A DNA stretch of 7,577 nt from an uncultured Oxalobacteraceae bacterium (GTDB taxonomy: Bacteria > Pseudomonadota > Gammaproteobacteria > Burkholderiales > Burkholderiaceae). Below the pieces are notes generated by a model. The model made no database searches, was not told where the DNA came from, and saw only the letters and a program-made list of their open reading frames with translations. The stretch's first letter is position 1; every line of letters begins with the position of its first letter. Shown one piece after another: positions 1 through 6,046 of the stretch. Position numbers and translations under genes: made by a program. The stretch spans positions 1 to 7,577 of the forward strand of contig CAMLHI010000093.1 of assembly GCA_946479705.1 (NCBI GenBank), written 5' to 3'.

Positions 1-50
1 GCGGCACGCTGAGCCGCCCCACCGCCGTTTGCGCCGGTCCGCGCGGGACA

Positions 51-66
51 GGGTAAACTGTTGCCC
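51..66 (+). promoter_or_regulatory. Possible promoter -10 region / imperfect palindrome upstream of rhlE
   Basis: The 16 bases GGGTAAACTGTTGCCC form an inverted repeat with 6-base arms, one mismatch and a 4-base centre. They contain TAAACT (54-59), a 4/6 match to a sigma-70 -10 box. No convincing -35 lies at normal spacing; TTGCGC at 29-34 is 19 bases upstream. The element lies 27 bases before the rhlE start, so it could be a promoter, an operator or chance. The first 92 bases contain no gene that I can support. Confidence 0.2.
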
Positions 67-92
67 TTGCTTTTACTTCCCGTGGACTCTCC

Positions 93-1361
93 ATGTCGTT
101 TGCTTCCCTTGGCCTGATCGATCCGCTGCTGCGCAACCTCGATGCGCTCGGCTACGCCAGCCCTACCCCCGTCCAGGCGCAGGCCATTCCGGCCATCCTG
201 GCGCGGCGCGACCTGCTGGCCGCCGCCCAGACCGGCACCGGCAAGACCGCCGGCTTCGCCCTGCCCCTGCTGCAGCGCCTGACCATGGAAGGCCCGCAGG
301 TGGCGTCCAACTGCGTGCGCGTGCTCATCCTGGTGCCCACGCGCGAACTGGCAGAACAGGTGCACCAGAGCGTGCAGGCCTACGGCGCCGGCCTGCCGCT
401 GCGCACCGCCGTGGCCTACGGCGGCGTCAGCATCAATCCGCAGATGATGAAGATGCGCAAGGGACTCGACCTGCTGGTGGCCACCCCGGGACGTTTGCTC
501 GACCTGCACCGCCAGAACGCGCTCAAGTTCCAGCAGCTGTCCACCCTGGTGCTCGACGAGGCCGACCGCATGCTCGACCTGGGCTTCTCGCGCGAGCTCG
601 ACCAGGTATTCGCGCTGCTGCCCCAGCCGCGCCAGACGCTGCTGTTCTCGGCCACCTTTTCCGATCCGATCCGCGCCATGGCCGCCAAGCTGCTGGCCGA
701 CCCGCTCAATATCGAAGTCAGCCCGCGCAATACCACCGTCAAGCGCATCCGCCAGTGGATGGTCCCGGTGGACAAGAAGCGCAAGCCGGAACTGTTCCTG
801 CACCTGCTCAAGAAGCACGGCTGGCGCCAGGTGCTGGTGTTCGTCAAGACCCGCAAGGGCGTCGACCAGCTGGCCGATACCCTGGCCAGCCACGGCATCG
901 CGGCCGATTCCATCCACGGCGACAAGCCGCAGCCGGCCCGCCTGCGCGCGCTGGAGCGCTTCAAGACCGGCCAGGCGGCCATCCTGGTGGCCACCGACGT
1001 GGCCGCGCGCGGCCTCGACATCGACAACCTGCCGCAAGTGCTCAACTTCGACCTGCCCACGGTAGCCGAAGACTATGTACACCGCACCGGGCGCACCGGC
1101 CGGGCCGGCGCGGCGGGCGAGGCAATTTCGCTGGTGGCCGCCGATGAGGTCGACCTGCTGGCGGCGCTCGAAACGCTGACCGGCCAGACCCTGGAACGCG
1201 TCGAGGAACCCGGCTTCGAACCGGAGCACCGCGTCCCGCTGACCGATGCCGCCGGCGCGATCCTCAAGAAGCCCAAGAAGCCGAAGAAGCCCAAGGACCG
1301 CAAGAGCCTGGCCGATGCGCCGCTGTCCCAGGTCGATCCACGTTTTCGCACGCCACGCTAA
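93..1361 (+). CDS. rhlE: DEAD-box ATP-dependent RNA helicase, RhlE type
   Basis: A complete 422-residue cytoplasmic DEAD-box helicase that would use ATP to unwind short RNA duplexes; in bacteria RhlE-type enzymes act in ribosome assembly, RNA turnover and cold adaptation. The N-terminus (MSFASLGL) is typical of RhlE. Visible motifs in order are the Q motif (GY at 20-21 to Q28), Walker A AAQTGTGKT (44-52), PTRELAEQ (motif Ia), DEAD (155-158), SAT (186-188), the ARGLD region of motif V and HRTGRTGR (330-337, motif VI). Both RecA-like domains are therefore intact. The tail after about residue 380 is basic and low in complexity, with KKP repeated three times at 392-400, as in the RNA-binding tails of this family. 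The ATG at 93 is chosen because it gives the family N-terminus; its Shine-Dalgarno is weak. The gene stands alone, with 92 bases to the next one. The family call is firm; which RhlE paralogue it is remains unclear. Confidence 0.95.
   Translation: MSFASLGLIDPLLRNLDALGYASPTPVQAQAIPAILARRDLLAAAQTGTGKTAGFALPLLQRLTMEGPQVASNCVRVLILVPTRELAEQVHQSVQAYGAGLPLRTAVAYGGVSINPQMMKMRKGLDLLVATPGRLLDLHRQNALKFQQLSTLVLDEADRMLDLGFSRELDQVFALLPQPRQTLLFSATFSDPIRAMAAKLLADPLNIEVSPRNTTVKRIRQWMVPVDKKRKPELFLHLLKKHGWRQVLVFVKTRKGVDQLADTLASHGIAADSIHGDKPQPARLRALERFKTGQAAILVATDVAARGLDIDNLPQVLNFDLPTVAEDYVHRTGRTGRAGAAGEAISLVAADEVDLLAALETLTGQTLERVEEPGFEPEHRVPLTDAAGAILKKPKKPKKPKDRKSLADAPLSQVDPRFRTPR
1266..1295 (+). repeat. Tandem 9-base repeat in the rhlE tail (AAGAAGCCC, about 3.3 copies)
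   Basis: The nine-base unit AAGAAGCCC occurs three times in tandem (third position of the proline codon varies once), followed by another AAG. It encodes KKPKKPKKPK at residues 392-401 of the helicase. The unit is a multiple of three, so copy-number change would alter the length of the basic tail without breaking the frame. Confidence 0.8.
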
Positions 1362-1384
1362 GGCGCCACCGCGCACGGAAATGG

Positions 1385-1413
1385 TTGCCGCCGCGCAGCT
1401 TCTTCCCTACACT
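1385..1413 (+). promoter_or_regulatory. Candidate sigma-70 promoter for the halogenase gene
   Basis: TTGCCG (1385-1390) and TACACT (1408-1413) are separated by exactly 17 bases. Each matches the sigma-70 consensus at 4 of 6 positions. Transcription would start near 1420, giving a leader of about 34 bases that contains the GGGGAGAG ribosome site. The placement between two genes supports it, but the match is only moderate and GC-rich genomes give chance hits. Confidence 0.35.
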
Positions 1414-1453
1414 CTCGGTCACTACAAAAAATGCAGGCAATGGGGAGAGGCAG

Positions 1454-2977
1454 ATGCTGGACAAGCGGATTCGCAAGGTCGTCGTGGTCGGTGGCGGCAC
1501 GGCAGGCTGGATGACGGCCGCGCCCCTGGTGCAGCGGCTCGGCCGGCATGTCGAGGTGGTACTGGTGGAGTCGCCCGACATCGGCACCGTCGGCGTGGGC
1601 GAAGCCACCCTGCCCAACATCCGCGCCTACAACTCGGCATTGGGCTTCGACGAAGTCGACTTCGTCAAGCGCACCCAGGCCACCTTCAAGCTGGGCATCG
1701 AATTCAAGGACTGGGGCCACGTCGGCAACCGCTTCTTCCACGGCTTCAGCGACCTCGGACCGAACATCGACAACCGTCCGCCGCACATGTACTGGCTGCG
1801 CCTGGCGCAGTCCTTCAACAATATGCCGGCGCTGGAAGATTGGTCGATCACGGCCGTCATGGCGCGCCACAACAAATTCGTGCCGCCAGGGGGCGAGTCG
1901 CCCGTCACCCAAAGCCTGACCCACGCCTACCATTTCGACGCCGGCCTGTACGCGGCCTATCTGCGCGAATACGCCATGAAGCGCGGCGCGCTGCGCATCG
2001 AAGCGACCATCGTGGAAGTCGAGCAGCATCCCGAGACCGGCTACGTCACCGCGCTCAAGCTGGCCGACGGCCGCCGTGTCGAGGGCGACCTGTTCATCGA
2101 CTGCTCGGGTTTCCGCGCCATGCTGATCGAAGGCACCCTGAAAGCCGGCTACGACGACTGGAGCGCCTGGCTGCCCTGCAACAGCGCCCTTGCCGTCCCC
2201 TGCGCCAAGGTGGCCGACATGACGCCCTTCACCACCTCGACCGCCTCCAGCGCGGGCTGGCGCTGGCGCATTCCGCTGCAGCACCGCACCGGCAACGGCC
2301 ATGTCTACAGCGACCAGTTCACCACCGACGAGGCGGCCCGCCAGGCGCTGCTGGACGGCCTGGACGGGCGCGCGCTGGGCGAACCGCGCCAGCTGCGCTT
2401 CGTCACCGGACGGCGCCGCCTCTCCTGGGACAAGAACGTGGTGGCGATCGGCCTGTCGGCCGGCTTCGTCGAGCCGCTCGAATCGACCAGCATCTCGTTG
2501 ATCTTGACGGCGGTAGCGACCCTGATCGAACTGTTCCCGGACCGCGACTTCCGCCCGGCGCTGCGCGACCAGTTCAACGCCTATATGCAAAAGCGCTACG
2601 AACTGGTGCGCGACTTCATCATCCTGCACTACAAGCTGACCGCGCGCGACGATTCCGCATTCTGGCGCTACTGCGCGGCCATGCCGATCCCGGATACGCT
2701 GAGCCACCAGATCGAACTGTTCCGCACCACCGGCCACGCCATGGTCTACAGCAGCGACGGCTTCGGCGGCCCATCCTTCGTGGCCATGATGATGGGCCTG
2801 GGGATCATGCCGGAACGCTACGATCCCTACGTCGACGAGATGGACCTGCTCAAGCTGCACGGCTATTTCGCCAAGGTGCGCGACCATATCGCCCAGACGG
2901 TGGCGAGCATGCCGACCCAGAGCGCCTTTATCGCCCACGCGGCGGCGGCGCCGCCCGTGCCGGGTCTTGCCGTGTAG
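1454..2977 (+). CDS. Flavin-dependent tryptophan halogenase family protein
   Basis: A 507-residue FAD-dependent halogenase of the PrnA/RebH (tryptophan halogenase) family. Such enzymes use FADH2, O2 and chloride or bromide to make hypohalous acid, which is guided through a tunnel to halogenate an aromatic substrate. The dinucleotide-binding loop GGGTAGW is at 13-19 and VGEAT at 48-52. The catalytic lysine is K79 in FKLGIEF, the same number as in PrnA and RebH. The halogenase signature WRWRIP is at 269-274. The active-site glutamate is E343 in EPLEST, matching PrnA E346. Catalytic chemistry therefore looks intact; the substrate (free tryptophan, another indole or a phenolic) cannot be read from these motifs. 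The reading frame stays open to a TTG at 1385, but the ATG at 1454 is preferred: GGGGAGAG lies 4 bases upstream and the protein then begins directly before the FAD fold. No flavin reductase, transporter or biosynthetic gene is next to it. The family call is firm, the function open. Confidence 0.9.
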   Translation: MLDKRIRKVVVVGGGTAGWMTAAPLVQRLGRHVEVVLVESPDIGTVGVGEATLPNIRAYNSALGFDEVDFVKRTQATFKLGIEFKDWGHVGNRFFHGFSDLGPNIDNRPPHMYWLRLAQSFNNMPALEDWSITAVMARHNKFVPPGGESPVTQSLTHAYHFDAGLYAAYLREYAMKRGALRIEATIVEVEQHPETGYVTALKLADGRRVEGDLFIDCSGFRAMLIEGTLKAGYDDWSAWLPCNSALAVPCAKVADMTPFTTSTASSAGWRWRIPLQHRTGNGHVYSDQFTTDEAARQALLDGLDGRALGEPRQLRFVTGRRRLSWDKNVVAIGLSAGFVEPLESTSISLILTAVATLIELFPDRDFRPALRDQFNAYMQKRYELVRDFIILHYKLTARDDSAFWRYCAAMPIPDTLSHQIELFRTTGHAMVYSSDGFGGPSFVAMMMGLGIMPERYDPYVDEMDLLKLHGYFAKVRDHIAQTVASMPTQSAFIAHAAAAPPVPGLAV

Positions 2978-2980
2978 GCA

Positions 2981-3005
2981 GGGCGGCGGTGTGGTAATTC
3001 CGCCC
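2981..3005 (+). terminator. Weak stem-loop after the halogenase gene
   Basis: GGGCGG (2981-2986) and CCGCCC (3000-3005) can pair around a 13-base loop, starting 3 bases after the halogenase stop codon. No run of T follows, so it is not a canonical intrinsic terminator. It could stabilise the 3' end of the transcript or be chance in GC-rich DNA. Confidence 0.2.
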
Positions 3006-3030
3006 GGTCAAATTGTCCATGGCCCCGCAC

Positions 3031-3045
3031 GCACCGGTCCGGTGC
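3031..3045. promoter_or_regulatory. Perfect 15-base palindrome upstream of the FNR-type gene
   Basis: GCACCGGTCCGGTGC is an inverted repeat with 7-base arms around a single central T. It ends two bases before TATCAT (3048-3053), a 5/6 match to a -10 box, and 41 bases before the fnr start. No acceptable -35 hexamer exists at 16-18 bases. An operator overlapping the promoter spacer, or an RNA hairpin, are the main options. It does not resemble an FNR site (TTGAT-N4-ATCAA). Confidence 0.4.
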
Positions 3046-3047
3046 GG

Positions 3048-3053
3048 TATCAT
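3048..3053 (+). promoter_or_regulatory. Candidate -10 box for the FNR-type gene
   Basis: TATCAT matches the sigma-70 -10 consensus at 5 of 6 positions and would place transcription start near 3060, about 27 bases before the ATG. The -35 region is GC-rich and has no recognisable hexamer, so the promoter would be weak or dependent on an activator. Confidence 0.3.
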
Positions 3054-3086
3054 GACCGCTCCCGCACCGACATGTGACCACCATCC

Positions 3087-3854
3087 ATGAGCCAGCCATT
3101 GCCGTTCATTCCGCCCGAAGCCGTCACGATCGGCGCCCTCAAGGCCAGCTGCGCGCAATGCAGCATGCACCAGCTGTGCCTGCCGATGGGACTGGACGAT
3201 GACGATATCGGCCGGCTCGACCAGATCATCGGCAAGCGCCGCCGCCTCGAGCGCGACGAGCGCCTGTACCAGATGGACGAGCCCTTCCGCAACCTGTACG
3301 CGATCCGCTTCGGCCATTTCAAGACTTACCAGATCAATGCCGCCGGCGAGCAGCAGATCACCGGCTTCCAGATGGCCGGCGAACTGCTGGGCATGGACGC
3401 CATCAGCGGCGACCGCCACCACTGCGACGCGGTGGCCCTGGAAGACAGCGAAGTGTGCGAGATTCCCTTCTTCCGGCTGGAAGAGCTGTTCGGCCAGGTG
3501 CCGACACTGCTGCGCCACTTCCACCGCATCATGAGCCAGGAAATCACGCGCGAGCAGAATGTCATGCTCCTGCTGGGGAATATGCGCGCCGAGCAGCGCT
3601 TCGCAGTCTTCCTGGTCAACCTGTCGGCGCGCTACCAGGCGCGCGGCTACGCCTCCACCGGTTTCGCCCTGCGCATGTCGCGTGAAGATATCGGCAACTA
3701 CCTCGGCCTGACCATCGAAAGCGTCAGCCGCCTGCTCTCGCGCTTCAAGAAGCAGGGCTGGATCGAGGTCGACAAGCGCGAGATCAAGCTGCTCGACCTG
3801 CCGATCCTGAAAGCGATGGCGGCCGGCACCGAGCAGTGCAGCCCGATGGAGTAA
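3087..3854 (+). CDS. fnr: FNR-type oxygen-sensing transcriptional regulator (Crp/Fnr family)
   Basis: A 255-residue cytoplasmic regulator closely patterned on E. coli FNR. The N-terminal cysteine cluster is C22-X2-C25-X5-C31 and the fourth ligand is C124 in VCEIPFF, matching E. coli C20, C23, C29 and C122. The protein should therefore hold an oxygen-labile [4Fe-4S] cluster, dimerise when it is intact and bind DNA under low oxygen. The beta-roll effector domain spans roughly 30-140 (LYAIRFGHFK, QITGFQMAGELLGMDAI) and a dimerisation helix follows. The C-terminal helix-turn-helix is EDIGNYLGLTIESVSRLLSRF-like at about 200-220, with recognition residues E211, S214 and R215, the ExxSR triad that reads the TTGAT half-site. 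The ATG at 3087 has a poor Shine-Dalgarno, but no in-frame alternative lies close upstream. The gene converges on the cbb3 oxidase operon with 13 bases between stops; FNR-class proteins commonly activate such operons, so a regulatory link is likely but inferred. The names anr, fnrL or btr would be equally apt. Confidence 0.93.
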   Translation: MSQPLPFIPPEAVTIGALKASCAQCSMHQLCLPMGLDDDDIGRLDQIIGKRRRLERDERLYQMDEPFRNLYAIRFGHFKTYQINAAGEQQITGFQMAGELLGMDAISGDRHHCDAVALEDSEVCEIPFFRLEELFGQVPTLLRHFHRIMSQEITREQNVMLLLGNMRAEQRFAVFLVNLSARYQARGYASTGFALRMSREDIGNYLGLTIESVSRLLSRFKKQGWIEVDKREIKLLDLPILKAMAAGTEQCSPME

Positions 3855-3867
3855 GCCGCTCGCCAAA

Positions 3868-4113
3868 TCAGAACGGCGGGTCGTGCTCCTCCGGCACCGT
3901 GGCCAGATACCAGGTCAGCATGCTCGCCAGCGCACCCATCCCCCAGAAGAAGAAAAAGCCGGCGGTGTAAGCCGCCATCGGCGAGACCGCCGCCGGCAGC
4001 ACCTCGTGCGGATCGCACAAGGAAAACACCAGGCCGTCGGTGAGCGCCGCCATCAGGAAGCCCGGCCACAGCACCGCCATGGCCATGCGTCCCATTCCGC
4101 GCGCCGCTGTCAT
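3868..4113 (-). CDS. Small two-helix membrane protein at the end of the cbb3 oxidase operon
   Basis: An 81-residue hydrophobic protein of unknown function. Two membrane segments are evident: residues 10-32 (containing VLWPGFLMAA) and 47-70 (containing YTAGFFFFWGMGA). A short loop with CDPHE at 33-37 lies between them and a charged, proline-containing tail ends in EEHDPPF. The ATG at 4113 is preferred over upstream codons because it overlaps the fixH stop as ATGA, gives a basic N-terminus before the first helix, and no Shine-Dalgarno is present, as expected for a translationally coupled gene. Last gene of the ccoOQP-ccoG-fixH run, it may be an auxiliary or assembly factor for the oxidase; this rests on position only. 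From memory, similar small WP.FL...DP..YT.GF.FFW proteins recur beside respiratory genes in other proteobacteria, but I cannot attach a family name. Its stop lies 13 bases from the stop of the convergent fnr gene. Confidence 0.75.
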   Translation of the reverse strand: MTAARGMGRMAMAVLWPGFLMAALTDGLVFSLCDPHEVLPAAVSPMAAYTAGFFFFWGMGALASMLTWYLATVPEEHDPPF

Positions 4114-4628
4114 GGCGCGTGCACCGGGTCGGCGACCATCGTCAGCGCACCGCTGCCGAACCACGACGTGGCCAGGCGCCACTGCGGCGCTTCAGCCTGG
4201 ACCTGCCAGCGCGCATGCGCCAGCGCGCCCAGCTGCACCGTGAAGCGCCCTGCCGCATCGGGCCGCACCTCGCGCACCATATCCCTGCCCGGCAGGGTGG
4301 CATGCGCCAGGGTCAGGCGGAACGGCGTCGGGCAAGCCTGGCCGAAGCTGCGCAAGTCGCCCCTGAGCGTACCGGTGGCGGGATCGTAGGCGGCCTCGAA
4401 GCCCAGGCGCATGGCGCTGGCGGCACGGTCGCGCCGCAGCTCCTGGTTGATCGCCTTGCCCTTCTTGTAGTAGTCGCCCACCACCAGCGCGTCCTCGTGG
4501 GTGACCGCGAGGTAGCTGGTGTAGGAGCCGGCGGCGATCACCAGCGCGGGGCCGAGCATCAGCAGCCATGGCCAGCGCTGGGCATACCAGGGGGTGACGG
4601 TGTTAAACGATTGGGGAACGGCGTGCAT
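4110..4628 (-). CDS. fixH: FixH family protein, cbb3 oxidase assembly
   Basis: A 172-residue single-pass inner-membrane protein of the FixH (CcoH) family. CcoH is required for assembly and stability of cbb3 cytochrome oxidase and contacts its subunits during maturation. A short N-terminus is followed by one membrane helix at about 19-42 (WPWLLMLGPALVIAAGS). The FixH hallmark stretch DYYKKGKAINQ comes next at 52-62. The rest (about 70-172) is a periplasmic beta-rich domain. The frame stays open far upstream inside ccoG, but the ATG at 4628 is the true start: AAGGAG (4635-4640) lies 6 bases before it, and the product has the usual FixH length and topology. It follows ccoG with a 20-base gap, and its stop overlaps the start of the next small gene by ATGA. 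Alternative roles are unlikely given the signature and context. Confidence 0.9.
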   Translation of the reverse strand: MHAVPQSFNTVTPWYAQRWPWLLMLGPALVIAAGSYTSYLAVTHEDALVVGDYYKKGKAINQELRRDRAASAMRLGFEAAYDPATGTLRGDLRSFGQACPTPFRLTLAHATLPGRDMVREVRPDAAGRFTVQLGALAHARWQVQAEAPQWRLATSWFGSGALTMVADPVHAP

Positions 4629-4648
4629 GAGGCTCTCCTTGGATGCGG

Positions 4649-6046
4649 CTAGCGCGGAACGATGAAGACGGCTTTTTCCTCGACCTTGAGGCCGCTGCCG
4701 TCCACCGCGCGCACGGTGAATTCGATGTGATTGGAACCGCGCCTGGCGGCATCGCGCGGTGCGCGCACCCGCACCGGCACGGCGCGCGTGGTGGCGCCGT
4801 CGATCTCGGCTTCGGCGCTGCCGTCCAGGCGGATGCCGGCGATGCCCTCCACCTCCAGCACGAAACGGTGCGCCTGTTCGCCGGTATTCATGATCTGCAG
4901 GCGGTAGACGTTCTCGATCAGGCCATCCTCGACCTCGCGCCCCATCGAGCCGCGGTCGCGCAGCACGTCCAGTTTCAGCGGCGTGCGCAGCGTCAACGCC
5001 GTGAAGAAGGCGAGCACGATCAGGCCCAGGATGGCGCAGTAGATCAGCACCCGCGCACGCAGGATGCGCCGGCCGATCTGGCGCGCATCCCATTTTTGTT
5101 CGAGCGCGTGGTCGGTCGAGTAGCGGATCAGGCCACCCGGCTTGCCGATCTTGTCCATCACAACATTGCAGGCGTCCACGCAGGCCGCGCAGCCGATGCA
5201 TTCGTACTGCAGGCCCTTGCGGATATCGATTCCGGTCGGGCACACCTGCACGCACAGGGTGCAGTCGATGCAATCGCCCTTGCCCTCGGCCGGCTTGGCG
5301 CTGCGCGGTTCGCCGCGCGCCCGGTCGTAGGTGACGATCAGGGTGTCCTTGTCGAACATGGCGCTCTGGAAGCGCGCATACGGGCACATGTACTTGCACA
5401 CCTGCTCGCGCAGCCAGCCGGCGTTGCCGTAAGTGGCCAGGGCGTAGAAGCCGATCCAGAAGGCTTCCCATGGCCCCAGGGTATGGCCGTCGAACAGTGC
5501 GCGCGCGGGGGTAAAGTAGGCCACGAAGCTGATGCCCGTGTACAGCGCCACCAGGCCCCAGGCCAGGTGCTTGGCGCTCTTCTTGCCGAGTTTCTCAAGC
5601 GACCAGGGTTGGCGGTCCAGGCGCATGCGCGCGCTGCGCGCCCCTTCGATGCGCCGTTCGATCCACATGAAGATCTCGGTGTAGACCGTCTGCGGACAGG
5701 CGAAGCCGCACCACACCCGTCCCGCCACCGCCGTCACCATGAACAGCAGGTAGGCGCAGATGATCAGCAGCGCCGCCAGGTAGATGAAGTCCTGCGGCCA
5801 CAGCACCATGCCGACGATGTAGAACTTGCGGGCGCCCAGGTCGAACAGCACGGCCTGGCGGCCGTTCCAGTTCAGCCAGGGCAGCCCATAGAACACCAGC
5901 TGGGTGATCCACACGCAGGCCCAGCGCAAGCTCGCATAGCGGCCCTTCGCTTCGCGCGGATAAATCTCTTCGCGCGCGGCGTACATCCGGATGACGGTGG
6001 GCTTGGGCGCGGCGGGCTTGGGCGGGATCGGTGCGGCCATGGTCAT
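4649..6046 (-). CDS. ccoG: CcoG (FixG/RdxA), polyferredoxin-type membrane protein of cbb3 oxidase biogenesis
   Basis: A 465-residue inner-membrane iron-sulfur protein. CcoG is established as a Cu(II) reductase in Rhodobacter capsulatus and helps supply Cu(I) for the binuclear centre of cbb3 oxidase. The N-terminal half has several membrane segments with two CX3C pairs, C113/C117 (CGFACPQ) and C217/C221 (CKYMCPY). The cytoplasmic ferredoxin domain carries two [4Fe-4S] motifs: C259, C262, C265, C269-P and C283, C286, C289, C293. A further helix at about 325-345 (containing LIYCAILGLIVLAFF) leads to a C-terminal periplasmic Ig-like domain to residue 465. Length and order fit the family. Two starts are possible, ATG 6046 (MTMAAP) and ATG 6040 (MAAP); 6046 is chosen because it overlaps the ccoP stop as ATGA, though GAAG at better spacing would favour 6040. 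Directly upstream is ccoP, downstream fixH. Confidence 0.95.
   Translation of the reverse strand: MTMAAPIPPKPAAPKPTVIRMYAAREEIYPREAKGRYASLRWACVWITQLVFYGLPWLNWNGRQAVLFDLGARKFYIVGMVLWPQDFIYLAALLIICAYLLFMVTAVAGRVWCGFACPQTVYTEIFMWIERRIEGARSARMRLDRQPWSLEKLGKKSAKHLAWGLVALYTGISFVAYFTPARALFDGHTLGPWEAFWIGFYALATYGNAGWLREQVCKYMCPYARFQSAMFDKDTLIVTYDRARGEPRSAKPAEGKGDCIDCTLCVQVCPTGIDIRKGLQYECIGCAACVDACNVVMDKIGKPGGLIRYSTDHALEQKWDARQIGRRILRARVLIYCAILGLIVLAFFTALTLRTPLKLDVLRDRGSMGREVEDGLIENVYRLQIMNTGEQAHRFVLEVEGIAGIRLDGSAEAEIDGATTRAVPVRVRAPRDAARRGSNHIEFTVRAVDGSGLKVEEKAVFIVPR

Noticed and set aside
29..1147. A 372-codon open frame overlapping rhlE on the same strand in another frame
   Set aside because: The product is arginine, alanine and proline-rich low-complexity sequence, typical of an out-of-frame reading of a GC-rich gene.
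1385..1453. N-terminal extension of the halogenase from a TTG at 1385
   Set aside because: The extension would overlap the candidate promoter and has no ribosome site. The ATG at 1454 has GGGGAGAG upstream, gives the standard FAD-fold N-terminus and puts the catalytic lysine at position 79 as in PrnA.
1358..2938. A 526-codon open frame on the minus strand opposite the halogenase gene
   Set aside because: The plus-strand frame has complete halogenase motifs and a ribosome site, while the antisense product has no recognisable domain. In GC-rich DNA with strong third-position bias, long antisense frames stay open by chance.
3007..3019. GTCAAATTGTC as a possible FNR-like site upstream of the fnr-type gene
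   Set aside because: The half-sites are everted relative to TTGAT-N4-ATCAA, the spacing is wrong and one arm is mismatched, so an FNR dimer would not be expected to bind.
2928..3866. A 312-codon open frame on the minus strand across the fnr-type gene
   Set aside because: It is a shadow of the FNR coding frame. It also runs across the intergenic promoter region and has no recognisable features.
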